NCBI RefSeq assembly: GCF_002179965.1 | Contig: NZ_NGUQ01000007.1 | Location: forward strand, 372,001-436,000 | Reading direction: 5' to 3' | DNA: 64,000 nt | Origin: Pandoraea sp. PE-S2T-3 | GTDB taxonomy: Bacteria > Pseudomonadota > Gammaproteobacteria > Burkholderiales > Burkholderiaceae | Shown here: positions 8,221 through 17,474 of the stretch, one piece after another | Position numbering within the stretch: the first letter of the stretch is position 1 | Layout: each line of letters begins with the position of its first letter | The notes under the pieces: generated by a model | The model's database searches: none | What the model saw: only the letters and a program-made list of their open reading frames with translations | What the model was told of the DNA's origin: nothing | Made by a program: the position numbers and the translations under genes

Positions 8221-9870
8221 TCAAACCAGCCCTGCGGGCGTGCTCGACAGCACCTTGAAACGCGACACGCCGCTCTTGAGTCCGTTGGCGACGTGATTGA
8301 GTTCTTCGATAGCCTGACTCGACTGCTGCAACGACTCGGCCGTCTGCTGCGCCGCTTCCGAGAGCTGCACGAGTGCCTGATTGATCTGCTCGGCGCCGGT
8401 GGCCTGCGCCTGCATGCCCTCGTTGACGACCTGGAAGCGCGGCGGCAGCGTCTGCACCTGCGCAATGATCTGCGCGAGCTGATCGCCCACCTGACGCATC
8501 TCGTCCATGCCGCGCCGCACTTCCTCGGCGAACTTGTCCATGCCCATCACACCGGCCGACACCGCAGACTGAATCTCTTTGATCATCTGCTCGATGTCGT
8601 AGGTCGCCACCGCCGTCTGATCGGCGAGGCGGCGAATCTCGGTCGCCACCACGGCAAACCCGCGACCGTACTCACCGGCCTTTTCGGCTTCGATGGCGGC
8701 ATTGAGCGAGAGCAGATTAGTCTGATCGGCCACCTTGGTGATGGTGGTCACGACCTGATTGATGTTGCCGGCCTTCTCATTGAGGATGCCCAGCTTGCCG
8801 TTCACCGAACCCGCCGCTTCCATCACGTGACGCATCGCGTCTTCCATGCGCGTGAGGCCAACGTGGCCGGTACCGGCCAGCGACGCCGCGTGGTCGGCCA
8901 CACCAGCCACTTCGGTCATGGTGCGGGCGAGGTCGCGCGAGGTGGCGAAGATTTCGCGCGAGGTCGCGCCGATTTCCGTGGTCGTGGCGGCCGTCTCGGA
9001 GGCCGTGGCCTGCTGCTGACGCGAGGTGGCGGCAATCTCGGTCACGGAGGTCGTCACTTGCAGCGCCGACTTCTGCGCCTGTCCGACCAGCCCGGTCAAC
9101 TCGTCCGTCATGCGGTTGAAGCCCGCTTCGAGCGCGCCGAACTCGTCGCGCCGGTCCAGATCGAGACGCTTGGTCAGGTCGCCGGAGCGCATGACTTCAA
9201 GAATCTGCATCACGTTCGCGAGCGGCACGCTGACCGCCTTGAACAGCAACCAGCCGCACAGCACCGCACAACCCAAGGCGACGGCCAGCGTAATGAGCAG
9301 CGTGGCCTTCGCGGCAGTCACTGCCTCGGCAATGTTGTGAGTCGCTTCGTCAGCGAAGGTCTTGTTGGTGTCGACCAGCCGCTGGATCGCGGCGCGCCCA
9401 CGTCCCCATTCCGGGTAAAGCTGTTCGGAGAGCATGGCGCGGGCGGCGGGCATCTGGCCGTTGGCCACGAGCTTGAGCACTTCGTTGCCGATGCGGCCGT
9501 ACTGCTGGCGAACGCCGCGCACTTCGTCGTATTGCATGCGGTCGACCGCACGATTGACCGTGTTGCCGTAGTCCTTGATCCAGCCGTCGATCTTGGTGTC
9601 GGCCGCACGCAGCGCGTCGAGGTCGACGGCGCGCGCCTTGTCGTTGTCGTCGATCGCGACCACTTGTTGCAGCAGCTGGTAGCTCTCGAACCACGCACCG
9701 CGCAGCATGGTGCTGTAGTACAGACCCGGGGTGGAGTCGGACTCCACGCTGAACGCTTCGCGCTCAATGGCGGCGAGACGCGTGTAAGCGACGCCGGCCA
9801 TCAGCGCCATCAATGCGAGGATCAGGCCAAAACTGGCCAGAATGCGATGTCGGATCGACCAGTGTTTCAC
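8221..9870 (-). CDS. wspA: WspA, membrane-bound methyl-accepting chemoreceptor
   Basis: This 549-residue receptor has a first membrane helix at about residues 8-30, a periplasmic four-helix-type sensor, a second membrane helix near residue 190 ([19 protein letters not shown]), a HAMP domain and a long cytoplasmic coiled coil. The conserved hairpin tip reads [21 protein letters not shown] chose GTG 9870, which has GGGAG 6 nt upstream and begins [10 protein letters not shown] just before the first membrane helix; an upstream start at 9909 would add a basic leader. It is the first gene of the operon. In Pseudomonas, WspA responds to surface contact or envelope stress. Confidence 0.93.
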   Translation of the reverse strand: MKHWSIRHRILASFGLILALMALMAGVAYTRLAAIEREAFSVESDSTPGLYYSTMLRGAWFESYQLLQQVVAIDDNDKARAVDLDALRAADTKIDGWIKDYGNTVNRAVDRMQYDEVRGVRQQYGRIGNEVLKLVANGQMPAARAMLSEQLYPEWGRGRAAIQRLVDTNKTFADEATHNIAEAVTAAKATLLITLAVALGCAVLCGWLLFKAVSVPLANVMQILEVMRSGDLTKRLDLDRRDEFGALEAGFNRMTDELTGLVGQAQKSALQVTTSVTEIAATSRQQQATASETAATTTEIGATSREIFATSRDLARTMTEVAGVADHAASLAGTGHVGLTRMEDAMRHVMEAAGSVNGKLGILNEKAGNINQVVTTITKVADQTNLLSLNAAIEAEKAGEYGRGFAVVATEIRRLADQTAVATYDIEQMIKEIQSAVSAGVMGMDKFAEEVRRGMDEMRQVGDQLAQIIAQVQTLPPRFQVVNEGMQAQATGAEQINQALVQLSEAAQQTAESLQQSSQAIEELNHVANGLKSGVSRFKVLSSTPAGLV

Positions 9871-10034
9871 GCCGCGCTCCCGTGTCGGTGTTCGCGCCCG
9901 GCGCCGCACAGGGCGACACGAGGCTTTTTGAGGTAACGCCGATTCTATTACAGCGGCACCCCGGGGCGGCGGCGGTCTAAACGTCTATTTGGCCTTATTT
10001 CGCGTCATCCCCGGGGTTTCCCCCGAGGGATAGC

Positions 10035-10865
10035 TCAACGAGTGAGTTCGCGCAGCGCGTCGGCGGACATCGGCACCAATGCCAGCGGGGTTGCCGCGGC
10101 ACGCAACACGTCGAGCGACGCGGCATTGCCCGGCGAAACGCTGCCGTCGGGCAAATACAGGTTGTTCTCGAAACCGATGCGGGCGTGGCCGCCCTGCAAC
10201 ACCGCCGCCAGCGCACATTCCGCCTCGCGCGGGCCAAAGGCGCACATCGCCCAAGGCGTGGCGCCGGCATGCTCGCCACCGGCCTGCCACGCCGAAAGGA
10301 ATGGCAAGAGATCCGACGGCGCCGACAACTGCCCCAAGCTGTACCGCCCCAGCACGAACAGCACCCAATGGCGGCCCGGGCGAATCGCGCCCTTGGCGCG
10401 CAGGCGCCAGTAGTGCGCCACGTCCTCCGCGTCGTACAGGATGTACTGCGCGACGATGTTCTCCTGCCACATCCATTCGAAGAACGCCTCGGCCGCCGGG
10501 CCGTGCGCGGCGTCGGGCAACACTTCGCGCAGTGCCACGGAGATCGCTTCCGGGCGCAGTGCGTGCACCGTCGCGATCTGCTGTTCGGGGGTGTAGATGC
10601 CGACGGCTTCGGTGGTGACCTGAAGCACCAGCGCGTTGCCGACGGCGCGGCGCACCGCTGCGATACCCGCCACGTAATCGGGCACTTCGAGGCTATGCGT
10701 GCCATCGGCCTTGCGCACGTGCAGGTGAATCATGGCCGCGCCCGCGTCGAGACACGCCTTCGCGCACGCGCCAAGCTCGTCGGGCGTCACCGGCAGTGCC
10801 GGGTGATCGGCGTGCGTGCGACGGGCGCCGTTCGGGGCCACCGCCAGAGCGTAGGCGCGCGTCAT
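10035..10865 (-). CDS. Beta-keto acid cleavage enzyme (BKACE, DUF849) family protein
   Basis: This 276-residue TIM-barrel protein has the BKACE hallmarks: an N-terminal AVAPNGAR strand, the metal-site HLHVRKADGTHSLE region, and ISVALREVLPD. BKACE enzymes use acetyl-CoA to split a beta-keto acid into acetoacetate and a new acyl-CoA; Kce of lysine fermentation is the founding member. The stop of the upstream aminotransferase overlaps this start by 4 bp (ATGA at 10862-10865), so the two are translationally coupled. The partner suggests that the keto acid comes from transamination; the actual substrate is unknown. Confidence 0.88.
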   Translation of the reverse strand: MTRAYALAVAPNGARRTHADHPALPVTPDELGACAKACLDAGAAMIHLHVRKADGTHSLEVPDYVAGIAAVRRAVGNALVLQVTTEAVGIYTPEQQIATVHALRPEAISVALREVLPDAAHGPAAEAFFEWMWQENIVAQYILYDAEDVAHYWRLRAKGAIRPGRHWVLFVLGRYSLGQLSAPSDLLPFLSAWQAGGEHAGATPWAMCAFGPREAECALAAVLQGGHARIGFENNLYLPDGSVSPGNAASLDVLRAAATPLALVPMSADALRELTR

Positions 10866-12205
10866 GCCGCGGCCCCTGCCGAAACACCGGTCACGTCGGC
10901 CACGGCCGCCGCCAGCAATTCGACGATCCGGTCGATGTCCTTCGGCTGGCAGATGAACGGCGGCGCGATCAGCGCATGGTCGCCATGCACGCCGTCGACG
11001 GTGCCGCCCATCGGGTAGATCAACAGGCCGCGCGCCTTGGCAGCCGCCTTCAGACGAGCGTTCATCTTGTCGGCCGCCGGCAGCGTCTGCTTGGTCGCAC
11101 GGTCGGCCACAAACTCGACCCCGACGAACAAGCCACGGCCGCGCACATCCCCCACGTTAGGGTGATCGGCGAAGACTTCCCGCAAACGGGTGCGCAGTTG
11201 CTCGCCGCGCGCCTTCACGTTGTCGAGCAGATGCTCGTCGGCAATCGTGCGTTGCACGGCCAGCGCCGCCGCGCACGCCATGGCGTGGCCCAGATACGTG
11301 TGACCGTGCTGGAAGAAGCCGGAGCCGTCGACGACGGCGTTGTAAATCTTGTCGGAGCAGAGCATGGCGCCGATGGGCTGATAGCCTGCGCCGAGGCCCT
11401 TGGCGATCACCAGAATGTCGGGCACGACGCCGTCTTCTTCGCAGGCGTACAGATACCCCGTGCGGCCCATGCCCGACATCACTTCGTCGAGCAGCAGCAG
11501 CACGCCGTACTTGTCGCACACGGCGCGGATGCGCTTGAAATAGTCGCCCACCGGCGGCACCGCACCGGCCGTGGCGCCGACCACGGTTTCTGCCACGAAC
11601 GCGATCACGGTGTCGCCGCCGAGTTCGAGAATCTTGTTTTCCAGTTCGTCGGCGAGACGCTGCACGTACGCGTCGTCGGTCTCGCCCTCATGGCGCTCGC
11701 GATAGGCGAAGCATGGCGAGACGTGATGCGCCGGCACCAGCAACGGCAGGAACGGCTCGCGACGCCAGGCGTTGCCGCCGATGGCGAGCGCGCCCAGCGT
11801 GTTGCCGTGATAGCTCTGGCGGCGGGCGATGAAAAATTGGCGCTGCGGCTGGCCGATTTCGACGAAGTACTGACGCGCCAGCTTGAGCGCCGCTTCGACG
11901 CCTTCGGAGCCGCCGCTCAAGAAATAAACATGGTTCAGATCGCCGGGGGCGCTGGCGACGAGCGTATCGGCCAGTTGCTCGGCCACTTCCGTCGTGAAGA
12001 ACGAGGTATGCGCATAGGCCAGTTGCGCAGCCTGCTGCTGCATCGCTTCGATCACGCGCGGGTGGCCATGCCCGAGGCACGACACGGCCGCGCCGCCACA
12101 GGCGTCGAGATAGCGCTTGCCGGTGCTGTCGATCAGCTCGATGCCCTCGCCGCCGACGGCGACGGGCAGCGTCTGGCGCGGATTGCGGTGAAACACGTGA
12201 GTCAT
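10862..12205 (-). CDS. Class III (omega-type) PLP aminotransferase
   Basis: This 447-residue aminotransferase belongs to the GabT/BioA/omega-transaminase family. Visible motifs are SGGSEGVEAALKLARQY (phosphate-binding region), RRQSYHGNT, the PLP-contacting LLDEVMSGMGRTG and the catalytic lysine in IAKGLGAGYQPIGA. The length is normal. It probably moves an amino group from an omega- or beta-amino acid to pyruvate or 2-oxoglutarate. It is the first gene of a two-gene unit with the BKACE enzyme, which would act on the resulting beta-keto acid. A divergent RpiR regulator lies 252 bp upstream. Confidence 0.9.
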   Translation of the reverse strand: MTHVFHRNPRQTLPVAVGGEGIELIDSTGKRYLDACGGAAVSCLGHGHPRVIEAMQQQAAQLAYAHTSFFTTEVAEQLADTLVASAPGDLNHVYFLSGGSEGVEAALKLARQYFVEIGQPQRQFFIARRQSYHGNTLGALAIGGNAWRREPFLPLLVPAHHVSPCFAYRERHEGETDDAYVQRLADELENKILELGGDTVIAFVAETVVGATAGAVPPVGDYFKRIRAVCDKYGVLLLLDEVMSGMGRTGYLYACEEDGVVPDILVIAKGLGAGYQPIGAMLCSDKIYNAVVDGSGFFQHGHTYLGHAMACAAALAVQRTIADEHLLDNVKARGEQLRTRLREVFADHPNVGDVRGRGLFVGVEFVADRATKQTLPAADKMNARLKAAAKARGLLIYPMGGTVDGVHGDHALIAPPFICQPKDIDRIVELLAAAVADVTGVSAGAAA

Positions 12206-12289
12206 GCCATAACCCCTGACGGAAAGAATGCGCGCGCCAGCGTTCGCGACGCGCCAACAATGTCGCCAAGTGTAGGCTCAGCGTCGGCC

Positions 12290-12350
12290 GTTTGCAACAT
12301 ATGTTTCACGCATTTTAACATCGCAACATTCGCGCAACAGCGTTACCACA
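12290..12350. promoter_or_regulatory. Candidate RpiR operator region between the aminotransferase and its regulator
   Basis: The divergent intergenic region holds a palindrome AACATATGTT at 12296-12305, inside the near-palindrome TGCAACATATGTTTCA. Further GCAACA-type half-sites follow near 12327 and 12336, and ATGCAACAAT lies near 12413. Repeated half-sites between divergently transcribed genes are what an RpiR operator would look like. Binding by the adjacent regulator is an inference. Confidence 0.35.
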
Positions 12351-12457
12351 CCTGCCATTTCCCCGCACGGCAAGCGTCTGGGAGATTACGCGTGCGCGCT
12401 TGTGGCATTTCATGCAACAATCGTTACACACCTACGTTGCCGTGTTGCTCTCCCCCA

Positions 12458-13363
12458 ATGACCGAAGCCTCAGTGCTGCCGCAATCGCTCGACCAGCTCA
12501 ACACCTTGTTGCGCGAGCGCTATCCCCACCTCAGCCCGCAGTTTCAAGCGGGTGCCCGCTTTCTGCTCGACCACCCGCAGCAGGTGCCCATCAGCTCGAT
12601 GCGCGCGATTGCCGCCGAAGCGGGCGTGCAACCGGCCACGTTCGTGCGGCTGGCGCAGCACCTCGGCTTTGACGGCTGGCACGGCCTGCGCGAGCTGTTT
12701 CTCGAATCGATCCGTCTGGGGCCGCAGCCGTATGCGAGCCGCGCGCGGCAGGTCATCCGTGAGGGCGACGCGGCGCGCATGGTGCCGGAGATGTTTCGGG
12801 TGCAGCACAACAATCTCGACCTGACCGAAGCGGGGGCCAATCAGTCGCTCGGCGCCGCCGTGGAATTGCTCGCCAGTGCGGGCACCGTGCATGTGGCGGG
12901 TTTTCGCGCCTGCTTTCCGATTGCCTTCACGTTCCAGTACATCTACCGCCTGTTTCGCCCGACGGTGCATCTGATTCGTGGCGAAGCGGGCACGCTGGAG
13001 ATGGAACTGCGGGCGCTCTCGGCGCGCGACGTAGTCGTCGTGATCAGCTTTGCGCCGTATTCGAATGAAGCGCTGATCGTGGCGCGTGCGGCCAAGGCAG
13101 CGGGTGCGCGGGTGCTGGCGCTGACCGATTCCACGGTCTCGCCGCTGGCGCTCGATGCCGACGCCACGGTGCTGTTCTCGCACGAGAGTCCGTCGTTCTT
13201 TCCGTCGATTACGGCGGGCATTGCCGTGGTGGAGACGCTGGTCGAAATGCTGCTCGCCCGCAAAGGGCGCGGCGCGGTACGCGCACTGGAGCTGGCGGAA
13301 GATCAGTTGCATGGCACGGGCGCGTATGTGACGCCGACCGGTACCGGCAAGGGGCCGGGATGA
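12458..13363 (+). CDS. MurR/RpiR family transcriptional regulator
   Basis: This 301-residue regulator has an N-terminal RpiR-type helix-turn-helix (SMRAIAAEAGVQPATFVRLAQHLGFDGWHGL at about residues 47-77) and a C-terminal SIS sugar-isomerase-like ligand domain at about residues 120-270 (VHVAGFRACFPIAF; VVVISFAPYSNEALIVARAAKAAGARVLALTD). The open frame runs far upstream to 10796, but only the part from ATG 12458 has family similarity. It is divergent from the aminotransferase/BKACE pair and probably controls it. SIS domains usually sense phosphosugars, so the effector here may be atypical. Confidence 0.9.
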   Translation: MTEASVLPQSLDQLNTLLRERYPHLSPQFQAGARFLLDHPQQVPISSMRAIAAEAGVQPATFVRLAQHLGFDGWHGLRELFLESIRLGPQPYASRARQVIREGDAARMVPEMFRVQHNNLDLTEAGANQSLGAAVELLASAGTVHVAGFRACFPIAFTFQYIYRLFRPTVHLIRGEAGTLEMELRALSARDVVVVISFAPYSNEALIVARAAKAAGARVLALTDSTVSPLALDADATVLFSHESPSFFPSITAGIAVVETLVEMLLARKGRGAVRALELAEDQLHGTGAYVTPTGTGKGPG

Positions 13364-13506
13364 CGCGGCGCCCGGATTCTTTTATGATCGACGCGTCCCC
13401 TGCCGCCGTACCGGTGCGAGTTCTGTTTTCAGGCACCGTGCGGGCCGCGCTGCCCGTGCAGCACCCGGCAGGCACCGTCCCCGCCCGACAATCTCAAGGA
13501 CTCCGA

Positions 13507-13905
13507 ATGTCGCATACCCGTTTGCTCGCGCTTGGCGCAGCACTTCTCATCGGCGCAGGCGCTGCCGCGCCCGTGCTCGCCGCCTCCAACCTCACGTTCA
13601 TGAGCAACTCGCCGCTGGCGTGGCTGCGCGCGAAAGACAACGCCTCGCTCGCCAAGGCGGCCGACGACGTGCTCTCCAACAAGCAGGACAACGAGACCGT
13701 CGAGTGGAACAACAAGGGCACCGGCACGCCCACGCAGTTCACCGGCCAGATCACGGCGACCAACACCCAGAAGACCGACGACAAGACGTGCCGCGATCTG
13801 ATCGTGCTGCTCAACGCCAAGGGTCAGGACGTCACGCTCAGGCTCAATGCCTGCAAGGCCGGCGAGAAGGGCAAGTGGGAACTGCAAAAGCGCGCCGCAC
13901 CGTAA
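13507..13905 (+). CDS. Small exported protein, RT0821/Lpp0805-like
   Basis: This 132-residue protein has a clear signal peptide (MSHTRLLALGAALLIGAGAAAPVLAA, cleavage near residue 26). The mature part has a WLRAKDNASLAKAADDVLS helix, a VEWNNKGTGTPTQFTG strand region and TCRDLIVLLNAKG, with two Cys (TC..NAC) that could form a disulfide. It resembles the short RT0821/Lpp0805 surface-antigen family; no enzymatic motif is visible. I chose ATG 13507 because it opens directly on the signal peptide and an AAGGA-type site precedes it. A strong terminator follows, so it is monocistronic. Confidence 0.75.
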   Translation: MSHTRLLALGAALLIGAGAAAPVLAASNLTFMSNSPLAWLRAKDNASLAKAADDVLSNKQDNETVEWNNKGTGTPTQFTGQITATNTQKTDDKTCRDLIVLLNAKGQDVTLRLNACKAGEKGKWELQKRAAP

Positions 13906-13922
13906 GGTAGTCGATACCCAAG

Positions 13923-13965
13923 CAAAACGCCGGTCCTGATCGCTCAGGCCGGCGTTTTGTTTTGG
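13923..13965 (+). terminator. Rho-independent terminator after the small exported gene
   Basis: A long stem (AAAACGCCGG...CCGGCGTTTT, with one bulged T) with a TCGC loop is followed by GTTTTG. It lies 18 bp after the stop at 13905. Confidence 0.85.
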
Positions 13966-14016
13966 GCGCTGCCGGGAAAGCCCCCGGTAGCGCCCAGTCA
14001 GGCGATCAGCCCCGTA

Positions 14017-15252
14017 TCAGGCCGCCGCCGTCTTCTTGTGACCTTCGACGTTCGGCAGGAAGATCGTCACGATACCGAGCAGCGGCAGGAACGCGCACAC
14101 GTGGTACACGAAGTCGATGCTCGTCGTGTCTGCCAGTTGACCCAGCACGGCAGCACCCACGCCGCCCATCCCGAACGCGAAGCCGAAGAACAGCCCCGAG
14201 ACCGTCCCGACCTTGCCCGGAATCAGCTCCTGCGCGTAGACCAGGATCGCCGAGAACGCCGACGCCAGAATCAGGCCGATGGCCACCGTCAGGATGCCGG
14301 TCCAGTACAGGCTGGCGTACGGCAGCATCAGCGTGAACGGCGCCGCACCGAGGATCGAGCCCCAGATCACATACTTGCGGCCGATCTTGTCGCCCAGCGG
14401 GCCGCCGATCATCGTGCCGGCCGCCACCGCGAACAGGAACACGAACAGATGGATCTGCGCGTTCTGCACCGACACGTGGAACTTGCTGATCAGATAGAAC
14501 GTGAAGTAGCTGCTGATGCTCGCGAGGTAGAAGTACTTCGAGAAGATCAGCACCAGCAGGATGCCGATGGCGAACATCACCTTGCCGCGCGACAGGTGCG
14601 CCGTGCCGCCGCGACGTGCGGCCGGCTTGCCCTTGCTGGCCGCGCGCTGCGCCGCATACCAGCGGCTCACGTGGAACAGCACGAAGATCGCGACGAGCGC
14701 CGCCACCGAGAACCACGCCACACTGCCACGGCCATGCGGGACGATGATCAGCGCCGCCAGTAACGGGCCCAGCGACGAGCCGACGTTACCGCCGACTTGG
14801 AAGAACGACTGCGCCATGCCGTGACGGCCACCCGAGGCCATACGGGCCACGCGCGACGATTCCGGATGGAACACCGACGAGCCCATGCCCACCAGCGCCG
14901 CCGCGACAAGCAGCACGCCGAAATTAGGCGCCACCGCCAGCAGCAGCAGACCCACGAGCGTGAATCCCATGCCGACCGGCAATGAATACGGTTTCGGGTA
15001 CTTGTCGGTATAAAGGCCGACGACGGGCTGCAACAACGACGCGGTGATCTGATACGTCAGCGTGATCAGGCCGACCTGCCCGAAACTCAGGTCGAAATTG
15101 GCCTTGAGCAACGGATAGATCGCCAGAATCAACGACTGGATCATGTCGTTGAGCAAGTGGGAAAAGCTGATGGCAGACAGCACGCGGAACGCCGTGCCCT
15201 GCGCAGCCGGCGTAGGGGCGCCAGCGAGGGAGGAAGCAGGTTGACTCGACAT
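14017..15252 (-). CDS. fsr: Fosmidomycin efflux MFS transporter Fsr
   Basis: This 411-residue, 12-helix MFS protein matches E. coli Fsr over its whole length. Diagnostic stretches are FSHLLNDMIQSLILAIYPLL, MGSSVFHPESSRVARMASGG, IFSKYFYLASISSYFTFYL and FSAILVYAQELIPGK. Fsr exports fosmidomycin, the antibiotic that blocks DXP reductoisomerase in isoprenoid synthesis; the natural substrate is unsettled. No good ribosome binding site precedes ATG 15252, so the true start could lie slightly downstream, but the first helix begins near residue 25 either way. It appears monocistronic. Confidence 0.93.
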   Translation of the reverse strand: MSSQPASSLAGAPTPAAQGTAFRVLSAISFSHLLNDMIQSLILAIYPLLKANFDLSFGQVGLITLTYQITASLLQPVVGLYTDKYPKPYSLPVGMGFTLVGLLLLAVAPNFGVLLVAAALVGMGSSVFHPESSRVARMASGGRHGMAQSFFQVGGNVGSSLGPLLAALIIVPHGRGSVAWFSVAALVAIFVLFHVSRWYAAQRAASKGKPAARRGGTAHLSRGKVMFAIGILLVLIFSKYFYLASISSYFTFYLISKFHVSVQNAQIHLFVFLFAVAAGTMIGGPLGDKIGRKYVIWGSILGAAPFTLMLPYASLYWTGILTVAIGLILASAFSAILVYAQELIPGKVGTVSGLFFGFAFGMGGVGAAVLGQLADTTSIDFVYHVCAFLPLLGIVTIFLPNVEGHKKTAAA

Positions 15253-15700
15253 GGGAGGAACGACTTGACGTCTCTAGCTTAGGAAAACGGTCAGATTCCG
15301 ACGGCTTTCGCGCAGATATGCATGAAAGTTGGGATATTTCTCAAATTCCGTCAGAAATTTAATGAGTGAAGTGTAGAGCATGCGTAAATCGTCGTTACGC
15401 CAAGTTTTGTCGCGATTCCGCCATGAATTTGCCCTGCGTTCGGCCTGAATTCGCTCTGAATTCGCCCTCGCTACGCCCCAAGTTGCGTAGCCCAAGGCGG
15501 CTTCATGCCCGTCGGAAACACGTCGTAATCGCGTCAATGCTGTGCCGAAATGACGCGATTGCGACACTCCTAAGGGTTTTGTCGTGCGGGTTTATCGGGC
15601 GTTGGATGCCGTCAGGGATTCGTGTAGAGTCGATTGACGGGTTGTGCCCTGCAACACAAACAGCACACAAGGGCCCCACTTATTTCCGGGTTGGCAGCAC
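15253..15700. other. 448-bp intergenic region with 11-bp periodic repeats
   Basis: This region between fsr and the EAL gene is AT-richer than its surroundings near 15290-15400. It contains an imperfect 11-bp tandem array (15412-15488). A minus-strand frame at 15274-15567 is probably not a gene. The promoters of the two divergent neighbours must lie here. Confidence 0.7.
15412..15488. repeat. Imperfect 11-bp tandem repeats, consensus CTGAATTCGCC
   Basis: Seven consecutive 11-bp units can be laid out: GCGATTCCGCC, ATGAATTTGCC, CTGCGTTCGGC, CTGAATTCGCT, CTGAATTCGCC, CTCGCTACGCC and CCAAGTTGCGT. The two central units differ at one position. The period equals about one helical turn and is not a multiple of three. 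Confidence 0.65.
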
Positions 15701-17302
15701 ATGATTCAACATTCGAGAGTCGTGCAGTGGCTGGTGACCGGGGTTGTTGTGGCGGTCACGTTTGTCGTTGTCCTCTTCGTGGGCTGGCTGCGCATTTATC
15801 ACATGTCGCAGTCGATTCTTCAGGAAGAAGCCGTCCGCCAGCGCGATGCCCTCGAGCGCATCGTCCTTCAGGCGGAAAAGACGCTTCAGGGCGTGACCCC
15901 GTGGGTCGGCCGCGCCTGCGAAGACGTCGGCAACCAGCTTCAGGCCACCGGCACCCTCAGTCCCTACTTCCGCTCCATCTGGCTCGTGTCACGCGGCCAG
16001 CTCTATTGCTCGTCGGTCCCACGCTCGACCGACGGCCTCGACATGGCCATGCCGGCCGAAGTCGTCCCCATGCTCACCGGCGCCCGCACGCTGCTCGTGC
16101 CCGGCTCGCCCTACGCCCGCGAAGCGCCCGCGCTGGCCCTGTATGTGCCGACCTCGGCGACCGATGGCGTGCTCGGCTATGTCGACGGCGTCTACCTGAC
16201 CGAAACGCTGCATAGCGTGAAGAACAACGACCTCGCGTGGACGGCGATGACCGTGGGCAAGATGTCGCTCACCTCCGAGGGGCCGCTGCTCCAGTCGTCC
16301 GGCGTTGCCACGCGTGGCGCGCAGGTCACGCTGGCGTCGGAGCACTTTGCGACCTCGCTCGCCGGCAGCCCGACGCTCATGCGCGAGCTTGCCGCGAGTC
16401 AGGCACCCATCTTCCTGTCGTTCGGCGCCGTCATCGCGTTTCTGCTCGGTGTGATGACGTTTCGCCACCTCGGTCCGGCGCAGTTCATGCGGCGGCAGAT
16501 TGCGCGCGGCATCAAGCGCGACGAATTCAAGGTGTATTACCAGCCGGTCATGGAACTGGCCACGAACCGCTGCGCCGGTGCCGAGGCGCTGTTGCGCTGG
16601 CACCACCCGCTCGCAGGCCTCGTGCGCCCCGACGCCTTTATTCCGATTGCCGAAAGCAACGGCCTGATCGTGGATCTCACGCGCTCCGTGCTCCGGCAGA
16701 TTCGCAACGACATGTCGATGGGGGCGCTGCCGCCGGGCTTTCACATGGGGATCAATCTCGCCGAGCGGCACCTGCGCGACACCACCATCGTGCAGGACAT
16801 CGAGCGGCTGTACGGGTCGTTGAACGACACTTATCCGCTGGTGGCCGAGATCACCGAGCGCTACGTCATTCGCGACACGGCGGCGGCGCGCCACGTCATG
16901 TCCGAACTGCAACGGCGCGGCATCGAAACTGCGCTCGACGACTTCGGCGCCGAGAACAATTCGATCGGCTACCTCAAGCGCTACGACTTCAACTATCTGA
17001 AGATCGACAAGGAATTCTTGCCCGTCACCGAAGACGACACCGTCACGCGCAATATCTGCGACTCGATCATCCAACTCGCCAACAACTTGCAGATGACGAT
17101 CGTGGCAGAAGGGGTGGAAAACGAGATGCAGGCGAATTACCTGCGCGAGCGCGACGTCACTTATGCGCAGGGGTATTTGTTCGCCCGGCCGATTTCGTTC
17201 GATGAACTGGTGCAGTTTGCGATTGCCCATGCGGGCACCGGCCTCATGGCCGTCAAGACGACGCCCAGGCCTGCCGAACTGCCGCCGAGGAAGGCAGGCT
17301 GA
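15701..17302 (+). CDS. CSS-motif membrane c-di-GMP phosphodiesterase (EAL domain)
   Basis: This 533-residue protein has a membrane helix at about residues 9-30, a periplasmic CSS sensor domain (LYCSSVPRS), a second helix near residue 240 (IFLSFGAVIAFLLGVMTF) and a cytoplasmic EAL domain. The catalytic signature is intact: EALLRW, NLAERHL, EITERY, DDFGAENNS, LKIDKEF, EGVENEMQ and AQGYLF. In E. coli, CSS-EAL enzymes are regulated by disulfide state in the periplasm. It should hydrolyse c-di-GMP and so oppose WspR, encoded about 14 kb away. I chose ATG 15701, just before the first helix. Confidence 0.92.
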   Translation: MIQHSRVVQWLVTGVVVAVTFVVVLFVGWLRIYHMSQSILQEEAVRQRDALERIVLQAEKTLQGVTPWVGRACEDVGNQLQATGTLSPYFRSIWLVSRGQLYCSSVPRSTDGLDMAMPAEVVPMLTGARTLLVPGSPYAREAPALALYVPTSATDGVLGYVDGVYLTETLHSVKNNDLAWTAMTVGKMSLTSEGPLLQSSGVATRGAQVTLASEHFATSLAGSPTLMRELAASQAPIFLSFGAVIAFLLGVMTFRHLGPAQFMRRQIARGIKRDEFKVYYQPVMELATNRCAGAEALLRWHHPLAGLVRPDAFIPIAESNGLIVDLTRSVLRQIRNDMSMGALPPGFHMGINLAERHLRDTTIVQDIERLYGSLNDTYPLVAEITERYVIRDTAAARHVMSELQRRGIETALDDFGAENNSIGYLKRYDFNYLKIDKEFLPVTEDDTVTRNICDSIIQLANNLQMTIVAEGVENEMQANYLRERDVTYAQGYLFARPISFDELVQFAIAHAGTGLMAVKTTPRPAELPPRKAG

Positions 17303-17420
17303 AGGTGGTCAAGCGGGGTTGACCGACCGTTCGGCTGGAATCTCGCACTGCCCGGATATCAAGGACAACCAACTAATGCCCGGGTGTCGCCGTCAAAAAT
17401 TCCGATTCGATAAACGAAAA

Positions 17421-17448
17421 CGCCGGGGCGGAGTGATCCGGCCCGGCG
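17421..17448 (-). terminator. Rho-independent terminator of the small minus-strand gene
   Basis: Twelve-base arms (CGCCGGGGCGGA / TCCGGCCCGGCG, one mismatch) flank a GTGA loop. On the minus strand the stem is followed by TTTTCG. It sits just downstream of the stop at 17475. Confidence 0.75.
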
Positions 17449-17474
17449 AGATATTCGCTTGCGGTATGGCTTCG

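Noticed and set aside
8212-9936. 574-residue plus-strand frame opposite wspA
   Set aside because: Antisense shadow; the minus strand encodes a textbook chemoreceptor.
10796-12457. Long N-terminal extension of the RpiR frame
   Set aside because: The extension is antisense to the aminotransferase and lacks similarity. ATG 12458 opens directly on the RpiR domain.
15274-15567. 97-residue minus-strand frame downstream of the fsr start
   Set aside because: It overlaps the 11-bp repeat array and has no ribosome binding site or family resemblance, so it is probably chance coding.
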